Shown: positions 34,466-42,530 of the stretch, piece by piece | How the letters are laid out: the number at the start of each line of letters is the position of its first letter | How positions within the stretch are numbered: position 1 is the first letter of the stretch | Source: Calditrichota bacterium | GTDB taxonomy: Bacteria; CLD3 | DNA length: 64,000 nt | Assembly: GCA_008501735.1 (NCBI GenBank) | Contig: QQUF01000044.1 | Location: 1 to 64,000 of the forward strand | Direction of reading: 5' to 3' | The notes under the pieces: generated by a model | Databases searched by the model: none | What the model saw: only the letters and a program-made list of their open reading frames with translations | What the model was told of the DNA's origin: nothing | Made by a program: the position numbers and the translations under genes

Positions 34466-35635
34466 TTATCTAAAAGCCTGAATTCCTGTGATGTCTGCAC
34501 CAATTGCAAGAGCGTGAATATCTTCCGTTCCTTCATAAGTTTTCACTGACTCAAGATTACACATATGGCGGATTACAGGATATTCGTCAGTAATTCCATT
34601 CGCTCCAAGCATATCTCTAGCAACTCGTGCAATGTTTAATGCTTCTTTACAATTATTTCTTTTTGCCAATGAAACTTGCTGATGATTCATTTTTCCAGCA
34701 TCTTTAAGTCTGCCGAGTTGTAAAGTAATGAACTGAGCTTTTGTAATTTCAGTAATCATTTCTGCAAGTTTATTTTGAATTAACTGAAAAGATGCAATTG
34801 GTTTGTCAAATTGAATTCTTGTTTTTGAGTAGTTCAAAGCACTGTCGTAACAAGCCATCATTGAACCAATTACTCCCCAAGAAATTCCGTAACGAGCTTG
34901 AGTTAAGCATTTAAGTGGTCCAGGAAGTCCTGCAACATTTGGTAAAATATTTTCAGCAGGGATTCTACAATCTTGGAAAATTAGTTCAGAAGTAATTGAA
35001 GCACGAAGTGAGAATTTACCTTTTTGCTCAGGAGCAGAATATCCAGGAGTTCCTTTTTCTACCAAAAACCCTCTGACGACTCCATCAAGTTTTGCCCAAA
35101 CAACTGCAACATCAGCTATTGTTCCATTTGTAATCCACATTTTCGCACCGTTGAGAATGTAAGAATCTCCATCTTTTACTGCACGAGTAATCATTCCACC
35201 AGGATTTGAACCAAAATCTGGTTCAGTAAGTCCAAAACAACCTATTGCAGTTCCAGCAGCAAGTTTTGGAAGCCAGTAATCTTTTTGTTTTTCGCTTCCA
35301 TAACTGAAAATCGGATACATTACTAAAGCACCTTGAACGGAAACAAAACTTCTAAGTCCGCTGTCTCCTCTTTCAAGTTCTTGCATAATCAAACCGTAAG
35401 CAACGTTGTTTAAATTTGCACAACCATATTTTTCTGGTAAATTTGCACCAAAAACACCAAGCTCAGCAATTTCAGGAATTACTTCCATTGGGAAAGTACA
35501 GTTTTGATTGTGTTCTTCAATGACAGGAATAATATTGTCTTCTACGTAATCTCGAACTGCATTTCTAACTAAAATTTCTTCTTCTGAGAGTAGAGAGTCA
35601 AAATTATAATAATCAACACCTTGAAATTTTTGCAT
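34466..35635 (-). CDS. Acyl-CoA dehydrogenase, glutaryl-CoA dehydrogenase-like
   Basis: A 389-residue FAD flavoenzyme. FAD/substrate motifs: FGLTEPDFGSNPGGM, KMWITNGTIADVAVVWA. The catalytic Glu is in SVKTYEGTEDIHALAIG, and GDSGLRSFVSVQGALVMYPI corresponds to the Arg-containing segment that binds the gamma-carboxylate in glutaryl-CoA dehydrogenase (SGYRSAMSVQ...). C-terminal ARDMLGANGITDEYPVIRHM is also of that type. GCDH oxidises and decarboxylates glutaryl-CoA to crotonyl-CoA in lysine/tryptophan breakdown; the exact substrate is inferred. Six nt upstream of the ABC ATPase start, so possibly co-transcribed. Confidence 0.88.
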   Translation of the reverse strand: MQKFQGVDYYNFDSLLSEEEILVRNAVRDYVEDNIIPVIEEHNQNCTFPMEVIPEIAELGVFGANLPEKYGCANLNNVAYGLIMQELERGDSGLRSFVSVQGALVMYPIFSYGSEKQKDYWLPKLAAGTAIGCFGLTEPDFGSNPGGMITRAVKDGDSYILNGAKMWITNGTIADVAVVWAKLDGVVRGFLVEKGTPGYSAPEQKGKFSLRASITSELIFQDCRIPAENILPNVAGLPGPLKCLTQARYGISWGVIGSMMACYDSALNYSKTRIQFDKPIASFQLIQNKLAEMITEITKAQFITLQLGRLKDAGKMNHQQVSLAKRNNCKEALNIARVARDMLGANGITDEYPVIRHMCNLESVKTYEGTEDIHALAIGADITGIQAFR

Positions 35636-35784
35636 TTTAATATCCTAAATATTTTATCAAATCAAATTCTAAGTCGCCCAAATTTAAGAAGTAAACTGCT
35701 TTTAAAAAATTAAAAAGTTTGCCAACTATTTTGCTTACATTTAATTTTACAAATCACTCAACTTTAATAACAATTTAGAAAAAA

Positions 35785-36429
35785 ATGTTTACAGGTTTAA
35801 TAGAAGAAATTGGCGAAGTTAAACGCATTCAACCTTTCGGGAATGCTTTGAGGTTGACTATTTCAGCAAAGAAGGTTCTCTCAGATTTAAAAATTGATGA
35901 CTCAGTTTCGATTAATGGAGCTTGCCAAACTGCTATCGAAGTTGGTAACGGATTTTTTGCAGTTGAAGCTGTTGAGGAAACTCTAAAAAAATCCACTTTT
36001 TCAAATTTTAAAGTCGGACAAAAAGTCAACTTAGAACGAGCAATGTTACCAACTCAGAGACTTGGTGGTCATTTAGTTCAAGGACACATCGACTGTGTTG
36101 GAAAAGTCAAAAAAATAACTGGCAACCAGAGTTCTTACCTCGTTGAAATCTCCTATCCAAATCAAATCGGTAAATATTTGGTTGAAAACGGCTCGATTTG
36201 TGTAGAAGGTGTTAGCTTAACAATCGCAAGGCTTAGTGCCGAGACTTTCACTCTTTCAGTAATTCCTCACACTTGGAAAGTCACAACTTTTACAAATCTT
36301 AAAATCGGTTCAGAAGTAAATCTCGAAGTTGATTTACTTGGAAAATATGTTGAAAAAATGTTAAGTGCTAAACAAGAGTCAAAAAATTCAGGTTTAACAG
36401 AATCTCGCCTTAGAGAACTTGGTTTTTGA
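35785..36429 (+). CDS. ribE: Riboflavin synthase alpha chain
   Basis: A 214-residue lumazine synthase partner that dismutates two 6,7-dimethyl-8-ribityllumazine to riboflavin. It has the canonical start MFTGLIEEIGEVK and two homologous lumazine-binding repeats (about 1-97 and 98-195), with SINGACQTAIEV and SICVEGVSLTIARL at equivalent positions, and GGHLVQGHIDCVG between them. The tail (about 200-214) is a short extension. It stands alone, far from ribD at 8735; no FMN riboswitch is visible upstream. Confidence 0.94.
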   Translation: MFTGLIEEIGEVKRIQPFGNALRLTISAKKVLSDLKIDDSVSINGACQTAIEVGNGFFAVEAVEETLKKSTFSNFKVGQKVNLERAMLPTQRLGGHLVQGHIDCVGKVKKITGNQSSYLVEISYPNQIGKYLVENGSICVEGVSLTIARLSAETFTLSVIPHTWKVTTFTNLKIGSEVNLEVDLLGKYVEKMLSAKQESKNSGLTESRLRELGF

Positions 36430-36439
36430 GAATTCAAAA

Positions 36440-36468
36440 TGAGAGCCTGACTGCAAGTCAGAATCTCA
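36440..36468. repeat. 29-nt imperfect inverted repeat after ribE
   Basis: 13-nt arms (TGAGAGCCTGACT and AGTCAGAATCTCA) pair except for two mismatches around GCA, 11 nt after the riboflavin synthase stop. Same position and size class as the other palindromes in the window; no T run follows, so it is not a standard terminator. Confidence 0.55.
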
Positions 36469-36526
36469 CAAGTGCTTAATCTCTAATTTTTTATCATAAA
36501 TCTAACACAAACAAAGCCGCTTTTTT

Positions 36527-36557
36527 ATTAGTCATTAATCATTAATCATTAATCATT
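36527..36557. repeat. Heptamer tandem repeat upstream of ileS
   Basis: About 4.4 copies of ATTAATC (the first is ATTAGTC), 87 nt before the ileS start. No gene is seen between ribE and ileS. Confidence 0.85.
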
Positions 36558-36643
36558 AGCCTTCCCGATTTTTCTTTTAAATTTTACTTTTTTGCCTTAT
36601 TTTCACTGTTCTTTTTTAAGCACAGAATTTGAGGCAAAAAACA

Positions 36644-39600
36644 ATGTTTAAACAGATTGACAAAAATTTCGATTTTTCAGCAAAAGAAAAAGAAATTTTA
36701 GATTTCTGGAAAAAAGATAACACTTTCCAAAAGTCAATGGATTCAAGAGAAGGCAAAGAAACTTTTGTCTTTTATGAAGGACCTCCAACGGCAAACGGAA
36801 AACCTGGGATTCATCACGTTTTGGCACGAACAATCAAAGATTTTTTCTGCCGATACAAAACGATGACAGGGTTTCAAGTTCATAGAAAAGCTGGTTGGGA
36901 CACACACGGACTTCCAGTCGAATTAGAAGTTGAAAAAGCACTTGGACTTGATGGAAAAACCGAAGTTCTAGATTACGGAATTGAAATTTTCAACCAAAAA
37001 TGCCGTGATTCAGTTTTCAAATATCTTGACCTTTGGGAAACAATGACCGAACAAATGGGTTATTGGGTTGACCAAAAGAATCCTTACATCACTTTAGACA
37101 ATAATTACATCGAATCAGTTTGGTGGATTTTAAAGCAATTCTTTGAAAAAGATATGATTTACAAAGGCTTTAAAATTATGCCTTATTGTCCACACGATGA
37201 AACACCTCTTTCGTCGCACGAAGTTTCACAAGGCTACAAAGACGTAAAAGACCCTTCTGTTTACGTGAAGATGAAGCTTAAAGACCAAGAGAATACCTCA
37301 TTTTTAGTTTGGACAACAACTCCTTGGACTTTGGTTTCAAACGTTGGTCTTGCAGTTGGAGAAGAAATCGATTACGTAAAAGTAAAAATTAATGAAAATG
37401 ATAAAACTGAATTCCTAATTCTTGCTAAAGACCGACTTTCAGCTCTTAAAAATGATGACTACGAAATCGTTGAAAATTATAAAGGCAAAGATTTACTTGG
37501 CAAAGAATACGAAGGACTTTTCAATTACTTAGAATTTGATAAAAAGGCTTGGTTTGTAGTTTCAGCAGATTTTGTAACAACAAGTGACGGTTCAGGAATC
37601 GTTCATATGGCTCCAGCTTACGGAGAAGACGATTACAAAACTTGCAGAGCAAACGATTTACCTTTCGTTCACCCTGTAAATGCTCAAGGGAAATTCCCTG
37701 ACGAAGTAACTGAATTTGCAGGAATGTTTGTCAAAGACGCTGACGAACACATAATTATGAATCTCAAAAGGCGTGGAATTCTTTACCGTTCACAAAAATA
37801 CGAACATTCTTACCCACACTGTTGGCGTTGTAAAACTCCACTTCTTTACTATGCAAGAGATGCGTGGTTCATCGAAATGACGAAAATCAAAGAGCAGCTT
37901 TTAGAATCAAACAATGACACAAATTGGTTTCCTAAAGAAATTGGAACAGGAAGATTCGGAGCTTGGCTTGATAATTTGCAAGATTGGTCGCTTTCGAGAG
38001 ACAGATTTTGGGCAACTCCACTAAATATTTGGGTTTGTGAAAATTCAGATTGTAACCACAAAAAGTCAGTTGGTTCAATCGAAGAACTCAAACAAGGAAA
38101 AAACCTTCCTGAAAAATTAGACTTACACAGACCTTACATTGATTCAGTTACTTTCGACTGTGAAAAATGTGGCTCTGAAATGCGTAGAACTCCAGAAGTA
38201 ATTGATTGTTGGTTTGATTCAGGTTCAATGCCTTACGCTCAACATCATTATCCTTTTGAAAATAAAGAACTTTTTGAAAAGACCTTTCCAGCTGATTTTA
38301 TTTGTGAAGGAATTGACCAAACAAGAGGTTGGTTTTATTCACTGATGGCAATTTCAACTTTTCTTTTTGGTAAATCCGCATACAAAAATGTTGTTGTTAA
38401 CGAGTTAGTTTTAGACAAGAATGCTAAAAAAATGTCGAAGTCTTTGGGCAATACAGTTGACCCTTTTGAACTTTTAGATAAATACGGTGCAGACATTGTT
38501 CGCTGGTATTTGGTTACTTCAAACCCTGTTTGGTTGCCTATAAAATTCGACCTTGAAGGCTTGGTTGAAGTTAAAAGAAAATTCTTTGGAACTCTTTTTA
38601 ACACTTACTCTTTCTTTGTCCTTTACGCAAACATAGACGAATTTGACCCAAATTCTGAAAAAGTTGATTTGGAAAATAGACCCGACGTTGACCGTTGGAT
38701 TCTGTCAAGAATGAATTCAGTTGTTGCGGACGTAAGAGAACATCTCGAAGTTTATGATATTACTAAAGCCTACAAAGAGCTTACATTTTTTGTGGTTGAA
38801 GAGCTTTCAAATTGGTATGTCAGACTTAATAGAAGGCGTTTTTGGAAAAAAGGTTCGAGTGAGGACAAACTTTCAGCTTACCAAACTTTGCATGAAGTTC
38901 TAGTAAAAGTAAGCCAGTTAATCGCACCTGTTGCACCTTACTTTTCAGAAGAAATTTTCCAAAACTTGAATCTGAAAAACGAAAGTGTTCACCTTAGTGA
39001 TTTTCCTACTTCGGACGAAAGTTGCATAAATAAAGCACTTGAAGCAAAAATGGAACTGACAAGAAATGTTGTCGAACTTGGACGTTCACTCAGGACTGTG
39101 AACAGTTTAAAAGTTCGTCAACCACTCAAGAAAATTTTTGTTGAAAGTGAAGGAAAAGAACTTTACGAAGATTTAATCAAAAATGAATTGAACATTAAAG
39201 AAATCGGATTTATTGACAAAGATTCTGAGCTTGTGAAAAAATCTGCAAAAGCAAATTTTGCACTTCTTGGTCGCAAGTATGGCAAACAAATGAAGGAAGT
39301 AGCAAAATTAGTAGGTAGTCTTTCCCGTGAGCAAATAATTAGTTACGAAAAAGAAAATAAGCTCTCCGTTGAATTAAACGGTGAAAAAATAGATTTATTA
39401 AAAGACGAAATCATTGTTGTAAATACTCAGACCGAAGGAATGGTTGCTGAGTCTGATGGCAAAATTATGGTTGTTTTAGACACAGTTTTAAATGAGGATT
39501 TAATTCAAGAAGGTTTTGTAAGAGAACTTGTAAATAGAGTTCAGAATTTGAGAAAAGTATCAAATTTTGAAGTACTTGATAGAATTAAAGTTTCAGTTGA

Positions 39601-39757
39601 ATGCTCTAAAGAGTTATTTGTAATTTTCAAGAAATATGAGAATTACATTTGTGAAGAAGTTTTATCCGATTCTTTTGAAAATGGGAAATTAGAGTCAGAG
39701 TCAACAGATACTTTAACACTTTCAAGCGAAACAATAAAAATCTTTATAACAAAGTAA
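36644..39757 (+). CDS. ileS: Isoleucyl-tRNA synthetase
   Basis: A 1037-residue class I aminoacyl-tRNA synthetase. ATG at 36644 begins MFKQIDKNFDFSAKEKEILDFWK; a TTG 15 nt upstream is disfavoured. The HIGH motif is PTANGKPGIHHVLAR and the KMSKS motif is NAKKMSKSLGNTVDP. The CP1 editing domain has VWTTTPWTLVSNVGLAVG, and the anticodon-binding domain has LSNWYVRLNRRRFWKK. The length and the absence of the C-terminal zinc-binding finger of type 1 enzymes fit the type 2 (eukaryote-like) IleRS, a group often less sensitive to mupirocin. First gene of the ileS-dksA-like-lspA-rluD run. Confidence 0.95.
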   Translation: MFKQIDKNFDFSAKEKEILDFWKKDNTFQKSMDSREGKETFVFYEGPPTANGKPGIHHVLARTIKDFFCRYKTMTGFQVHRKAGWDTHGLPVELEVEKALGLDGKTEVLDYGIEIFNQKCRDSVFKYLDLWETMTEQMGYWVDQKNPYITLDNNYIESVWWILKQFFEKDMIYKGFKIMPYCPHDETPLSSHEVSQGYKDVKDPSVYVKMKLKDQENTSFLVWTTTPWTLVSNVGLAVGEEIDYVKVKINENDKTEFLILAKDRLSALKNDDYEIVENYKGKDLLGKEYEGLFNYLEFDKKAWFVVSADFVTTSDGSGIVHMAPAYGEDDYKTCRANDLPFVHPVNAQGKFPDEVTEFAGMFVKDADEHIIMNLKRRGILYRSQKYEHSYPHCWRCKTPLLYYARDAWFIEMTKIKEQLLESNNDTNWFPKEIGTGRFGAWLDNLQDWSLSRDRFWATPLNIWVCENSDCNHKKSVGSIEELKQGKNLPEKLDLHRPYIDSVTFDCEKCGSEMRRTPEVIDCWFDSGSMPYAQHHYPFENKELFEKTFPADFICEGIDQTRGWFYSLMAISTFLFGKSAYKNVVVNELVLDKNAKKMSKSLGNTVDPFELLDKYGADIVRWYLVTSNPVWLPIKFDLEGLVEVKRKFFGTLFNTYSFFVLYANIDEFDPNSEKVDLENRPDVDRWILSRMNSVVADVREHLEVYDITKAYKELTFFVVEELSNWYVRLNRRRFWKKGSSEDKLSAYQTLHEVLVKVSQLIAPVAPYFSEEIFQNLNLKNESVHLSDFPTSDESCINKALEAKMELTRNVVELGRSLRTVNSLKVRQPLKKIFVESEGKELYEDLIKNELNIKEIGFIDKDSELVKKSAKANFALLGRKYGKQMKEVAKLVGSLSREQIISYEKENKLSVELNGEKIDLLKDEIIVVNTQTEGMVAESDGKIMVVLDTVLNEDLIQEGFVRELVNRVQNLRKVSNFEVLDRIKVSVECSKELFVIFKKYENYICEEVLSDSFENGKLESESTDTLTLSSETIKIFITK

Positions 39758-39774
39758 GTTAAGGAAAACAAAAA

Positions 39775-40173
39775 ATGCTTACAGACAAAAAAATTAGTGA
39801 ATTTAAAAAACTCATTCTTGATGAAAGAGATAGACTTCTCATAGAATTGGGTTACTTAAGCGAACCAAGTTTAACTGATGCATTAAACGAATCAAGTCAA
39901 GGTGGAAATGCTTATGCTTATCATATGGCTGACCAAGGAACTGACGCACAAGAACGAGAAAAAGCCTACATATTTGCTGCAAGAGACAACAAATATTTAA
40001 GCCAACTCGGAGATGCTTTAGAAAGAATCGAAGATGGAACTTATGGTGTTTGTTCAGTTTGTAACAAAGATATTGAGGAAAATAGACTCAAAGCAGTTCT
40101 TGTAGCAAAACAACACATTGAGTGCAAAAACAAAAAAGGCTTTGAACCCGAAGAAAAGCCATCGAAAAAATAA
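39775..40173 (+). CDS. DksA/TraR-type zinc finger protein
   Basis: A 132-residue DksA-like protein. It has an N-terminal coiled coil (FKKLILDERDRLLIEL), and an acidic/hydrophobic middle (ADQGTDAQEREKAYIFAARDNKYLSQLGDALERIEDGTYGVCSVC). The C-terminal finger has C93 and C96 but H114-x-x-C117 where DksA has CxxC, so a 3Cys-1His site is likely. DksA proteins enter the RNA polymerase secondary channel; this short type resembles YlyA/YteA-like members encoded next to ileS and lspA. It lies 17 nt after ileS and 4 nt before lspA. Confidence 0.88.
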   Translation: MLTDKKISEFKKLILDERDRLLIELGYLSEPSLTDALNESSQGGNAYAYHMADQGTDAQEREKAYIFAARDNKYLSQLGDALERIEDGTYGVCSVCNKDIEENRLKAVLVAKQHIECKNKKGFEPEEKPSKK

Positions 40174-40177
40174 CCTA

Positions 40178-40738
40178 ATGAATTTTAAAAAATCTCTAAA
40201 ATTTTTCGCAATTTCGTTGGTTATTTTTGTGATTGACCAAATTACAAAAGTCATCGCACAAAATAACCTTAGAGGAAAACCTTCAATCGAAATTTTAGGT
40301 GATTATTTTCGTTTAACTTATGTCGAGAACCCTGGCATTGCTTTTGGAATAACTCTAAATGGCGATGCTACCATTTTTACAATTTTAGCGATAATTATTG
40401 CTGGAGCAATTGTTTACTACCTAATGCAACTCTCTGATAAAGAAGGCTTTATGCTCCATAAAATTGCTTACTCCTTAATTCTTGGTGGAGCTTTTGGCAA
40501 TATTTTAGATAGATTGCTTTATGGCAAAGTAGTTGATTTCTTTGACTGTGAATTCCCAAACATTTTAATTCCAGCATTTTCGATTTTTGGATTAGATTTT
40601 GCGGGTTACGAACTTTATCGTTGGCCCGTTTTCAATATCGCAGACTCAGCTGTAACTGTTGGAATGGTATTTTTATTTATCGCAATGATGAAAGAACCGA
40701 TTGATGACGACGAGCAACTTGGAAGTGAGCGAAGTTAG
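40178..40738 (+). CDS. lspA: Lipoprotein signal peptidase (signal peptidase II)
   Basis: A 186-residue four-helix aspartyl peptidase that removes signal peptides from prolipoproteins. The ATG at 40178 is 4 nt after the DksA-like stop and gives MNFKKSLKFFAISLVIFVIDQITK. Conserved boxes: DQITKVIAQNNL, VENPGIAFGI, GGAFGNILDRLLYGKVVDFFDCEF (first catalytic Asp) and WPVFNIADSAVTVG (second catalytic Asp). Clients in this window include the lipoproteins at 3227 and 3907. It overlaps the RluD-like gene by 35 nt. Confidence 0.94.
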   Translation: MNFKKSLKFFAISLVIFVIDQITKVIAQNNLRGKPSIEILGDYFRLTYVENPGIAFGITLNGDATIFTILAIIIAGAIVYYLMQLSDKEGFMLHKIAYSLILGGAFGNILDRLLYGKVVDFFDCEFPNILIPAFSIFGLDFAGYELYRWPVFNIADSAVTVGMVFLFIAMMKEPIDDDEQLGSERS

Positions 40739-41735
40739 ATTACTAACTTTTATTGTTAGTGAGGAAGAAGAAAACATTCGATTAGACAAATTTTTAGCTC
40801 AAAGAATTAATCGAATTTCAAGAACTGGTTTACAAAAATTAATCGAAACCGAAAATGTTAAAGTTTCTGGTGAAATTGTAACAAAGTCAAGTTTTCCTGT
40901 TCAAATTGACCAAGAGGTTGAACTCGAAATTCCCAACATTCCTGATGAGACACAACTAATCCCACAAGAGATTCCTTTGGATATTTTGTATGAAGACGAA
41001 AGTGTCATTGTTTTAAACAAACAAGCAAACCTTGTTGTTCATCCTGCAGCTGGAAATTTTGACAATACTTTGGTGAATGGACTTCTTTATTACTCCAATC
41101 AATTTGAAAAAATGAAAATCAATGTTCGCCCTGGCATTGTTCATCGATTGGACAAACACACAACAGGTGCAATGATTGTTGCTAAAACTCCACACGCTCA
41201 TATGAGACTTTGTGAGCAATTTGCAAATCGAGAAGTTAGCAAAGAATATTTTGCGATTTGCTTTGGTCATTTTGAAGAAAAATCAGGTTTGATAGAAACA
41301 AACATTGCTCATCACCCGACCAAACGACATCGAATGGCAGTTACTAAAGAAGGAAAAGAATCTAGAACTGAATACTATGTTTTAAAAGAATATCCTTTGT
41401 TTACAACATTAAGATTACTTTTACACACAGGTAGAACTCACCAAATTCGCGTTCACCTTTCTCACATTAATCACCCAATTCTTGGCGACACAACTTATGG
41501 TGGAAGAAAATCAAAATTCGGTGGAATTGACGGCGTAAAATCTCACTTTGTAAATCGTCTTCTCAAAATTATGCCAAACCAAGCACTTCATTCAAGACAA
41601 CTTGGGTTTCATCACCCAATTTCAAATCAGTGGATGGAATTTATTGCTCCTTTTCCTGAGACAATTCAAAATGCCGTAAGTATTTTGGAGAAATCTTCTG
41701 AAAACCCAATCTTCCAAGAAGATTGGTGGGAATAA
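40704..41735 (+). CDS. RluD-like 23S rRNA pseudouridine synthase
   Basis: A 343-residue RluA/RluD-family enzyme. An S4 domain (about 20-75: IRLDKFLAQRINRISRTGLQKLIE) precedes the catalytic domain with the Asp in PGIVHRLDKHTTGAMIVAKT and the downstream HTGRTHQIRVHLSHINHPILGDTTYGG. It converts specific uridines in rRNA to pseudouridine. Three starts are possible (TTG 40701, ATG 40704, GTG 40725); all are in the end of lspA, so the genes are coupled. Confidence 0.92.
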   Translation: MTTSNLEVSEVRLLTFIVSEEEENIRLDKFLAQRINRISRTGLQKLIETENVKVSGEIVTKSSFPVQIDQEVELEIPNIPDETQLIPQEIPLDILYEDESVIVLNKQANLVVHPAAGNFDNTLVNGLLYYSNQFEKMKINVRPGIVHRLDKHTTGAMIVAKTPHAHMRLCEQFANREVSKEYFAICFGHFEEKSGLIETNIAHHPTKRHRMAVTKEGKESRTEYYVLKEYPLFTTLRLLLHTGRTHQIRVHLSHINHPILGDTTYGGRKSKFGGIDGVKSHFVNRLLKIMPNQALHSRQLGFHHPISNQWMEFIAPFPETIQNAVSILEKSSENPIFQEDWWE

Positions 41736-41807
41736 GCAAAAACATTTCCATTTTCTTACTCTCTTTTAATTTTTTTCGATAATAAACTAAAAAGGATTTG
41801 TTTAAAT

Positions 41808-41835
41808 CTTAATGTAAAGTTAACTTTACATTAAG
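41808..41835. promoter_or_regulatory. Perfect 28-nt palindrome, probable operator of the membrane protein/XRE pair
   Basis: CTTAATGTAAAGTT is followed immediately by its exact reverse complement. It sits 38 nt before the ATG at 41873, the usual place for an autoregulator site overlapping the promoter. The downstream gene pair ends in an XRE-type DNA-binding protein, which as a dimer would read a symmetric site such as this one. A T-rich terminator role is unlikely, because no U-run follows and both flanking genes point the same way. Confidence 0.6.
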
Positions 41836-41872
41836 TAAAAACTATTTGTCATTTTATTTTTGAGGTTTACAA

Positions 41873-42301
41873 ATGGATATTGAAAAATTATGTGAAAAAG
41901 ATAGAAACTTACTTCAAAGACTTTTGAGTTTTCAACTGCCTTACAAATTCAAAAAGATTGGTCTCATTTTAGTTATTTTATGCTTTTTGGCACTTACTGC
42001 TTTGAAGTTTTCAACTGCCGACGTTTCAGCAATTCAAATGATTTTAAAGAAAATCTTTTTACTCTCATTGCTTTTAGTTTCAATTTCGAGAGATGAGATA
42101 GAAGACGAGTTAGTTGTCAAACTTAGAGTTCAGGCTTACTCAATGGCTTTTCTTTGTGGAATTATTTACGCAATTGTACAACCTTACATAAATTTTATTG
42201 TTGAAGAAACTACTGCTTTTGAATTAGGAGATTTCCAAGTTTTGACTTTTATGCTTTTGCTTCACTTAGGATTCTTTCACCTTTTGAAGCGAATTAGGTA
42301 A
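41873..42301 (+). CDS. Small membrane protein paired with an XRE regulator
   Basis: A 142-residue protein with four hydrophobic segments (about 26-46, 58-73, 86-106, 122-137), a charged N-terminus and the cytoplasmic-looking loop SISRDEIEDELVVKLRVQAY between helices 2 and 3. No family is claimed. It overlaps the XRE gene by one base (TAATG), a layout seen in many two-gene membrane protein/HTH cassettes. The segment ISRDEIEDE is typical of such partners. Function unknown; a membrane sensor or antagonist of the regulator is a reasonable inference. Confidence 0.75.
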   Translation: MDIEKLCEKDRNLLQRLLSFQLPYKFKKIGLILVILCFLALTALKFSTADVSAIQMILKKIFLLSLLLVSISRDEIEDELVVKLRVQAYSMAFLCGIIYAIVQPYINFIVEETTAFELGDFQVLTFMLLLHLGFFHLLKRIR

Positions 42302-42501
42302 TGAAAAATCGCATAAAAATTGAACGGGCAATTTTAGATTTAACCCAAGATGACTTGGCAAAAGCAATTGGAGTTTCAAGACAAACAATAAATTCAATTG
42401 AGAAAAACCGTTATGTTCCTTCTACTTTACTTGCATTGAAAATTTCAAAAATTTGCGGTAAACCTGTAAACGAAATTTTTGAATTAGAGGAAGGAGATTA
42501 A
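42301..42501 (+). CDS. XRE-family transcriptional regulator
   Basis: A 66-residue, single-domain helix-turn-helix protein: KIERAILDLTQDDLAKAIGVSRQTINSIEKNRYVPSTLLALKISKICGKPVNEIFELEE. This is the compact Cro/CI-type DNA-binding fold, with the recognition helix around SRQTINSIE. It has no ligand domain, so it probably acts as an autoregulator, perhaps on the palindrome at 41808. It ends 3 nt from the stop of the convergent kelch gene. Confidence 0.9.
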   Translation: MKNRIKIERAILDLTQDDLAKAIGVSRQTINSIEKNRYVPSTLLALKISKICGKPVNEIFELEEGD

Positions 42502-42530
42502 ATGTTACTTCAAAAGTAACATCTTTTTTG
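42502..42530 (+). terminator. Terminator overlapping the kelch gene 3' end
   Basis: 9-bp arms (ATGTTACTT and AAGTAACAT) around CAA, followed by CTTTTTTG. It begins directly after the XRE stop codon and is built from the last codons of the convergent kelch gene. Confidence 0.65.

Noticed and set aside
35640-35784. FMN riboswitch before riboflavin synthase
   Set aside because: The 145-nt leader is AT-rich without the conserved FMN-element core sequences.
36527-36557. CRISPR-like repeat
   Set aside because: A 7-bp microsatellite without spacers and without cas genes nearby.
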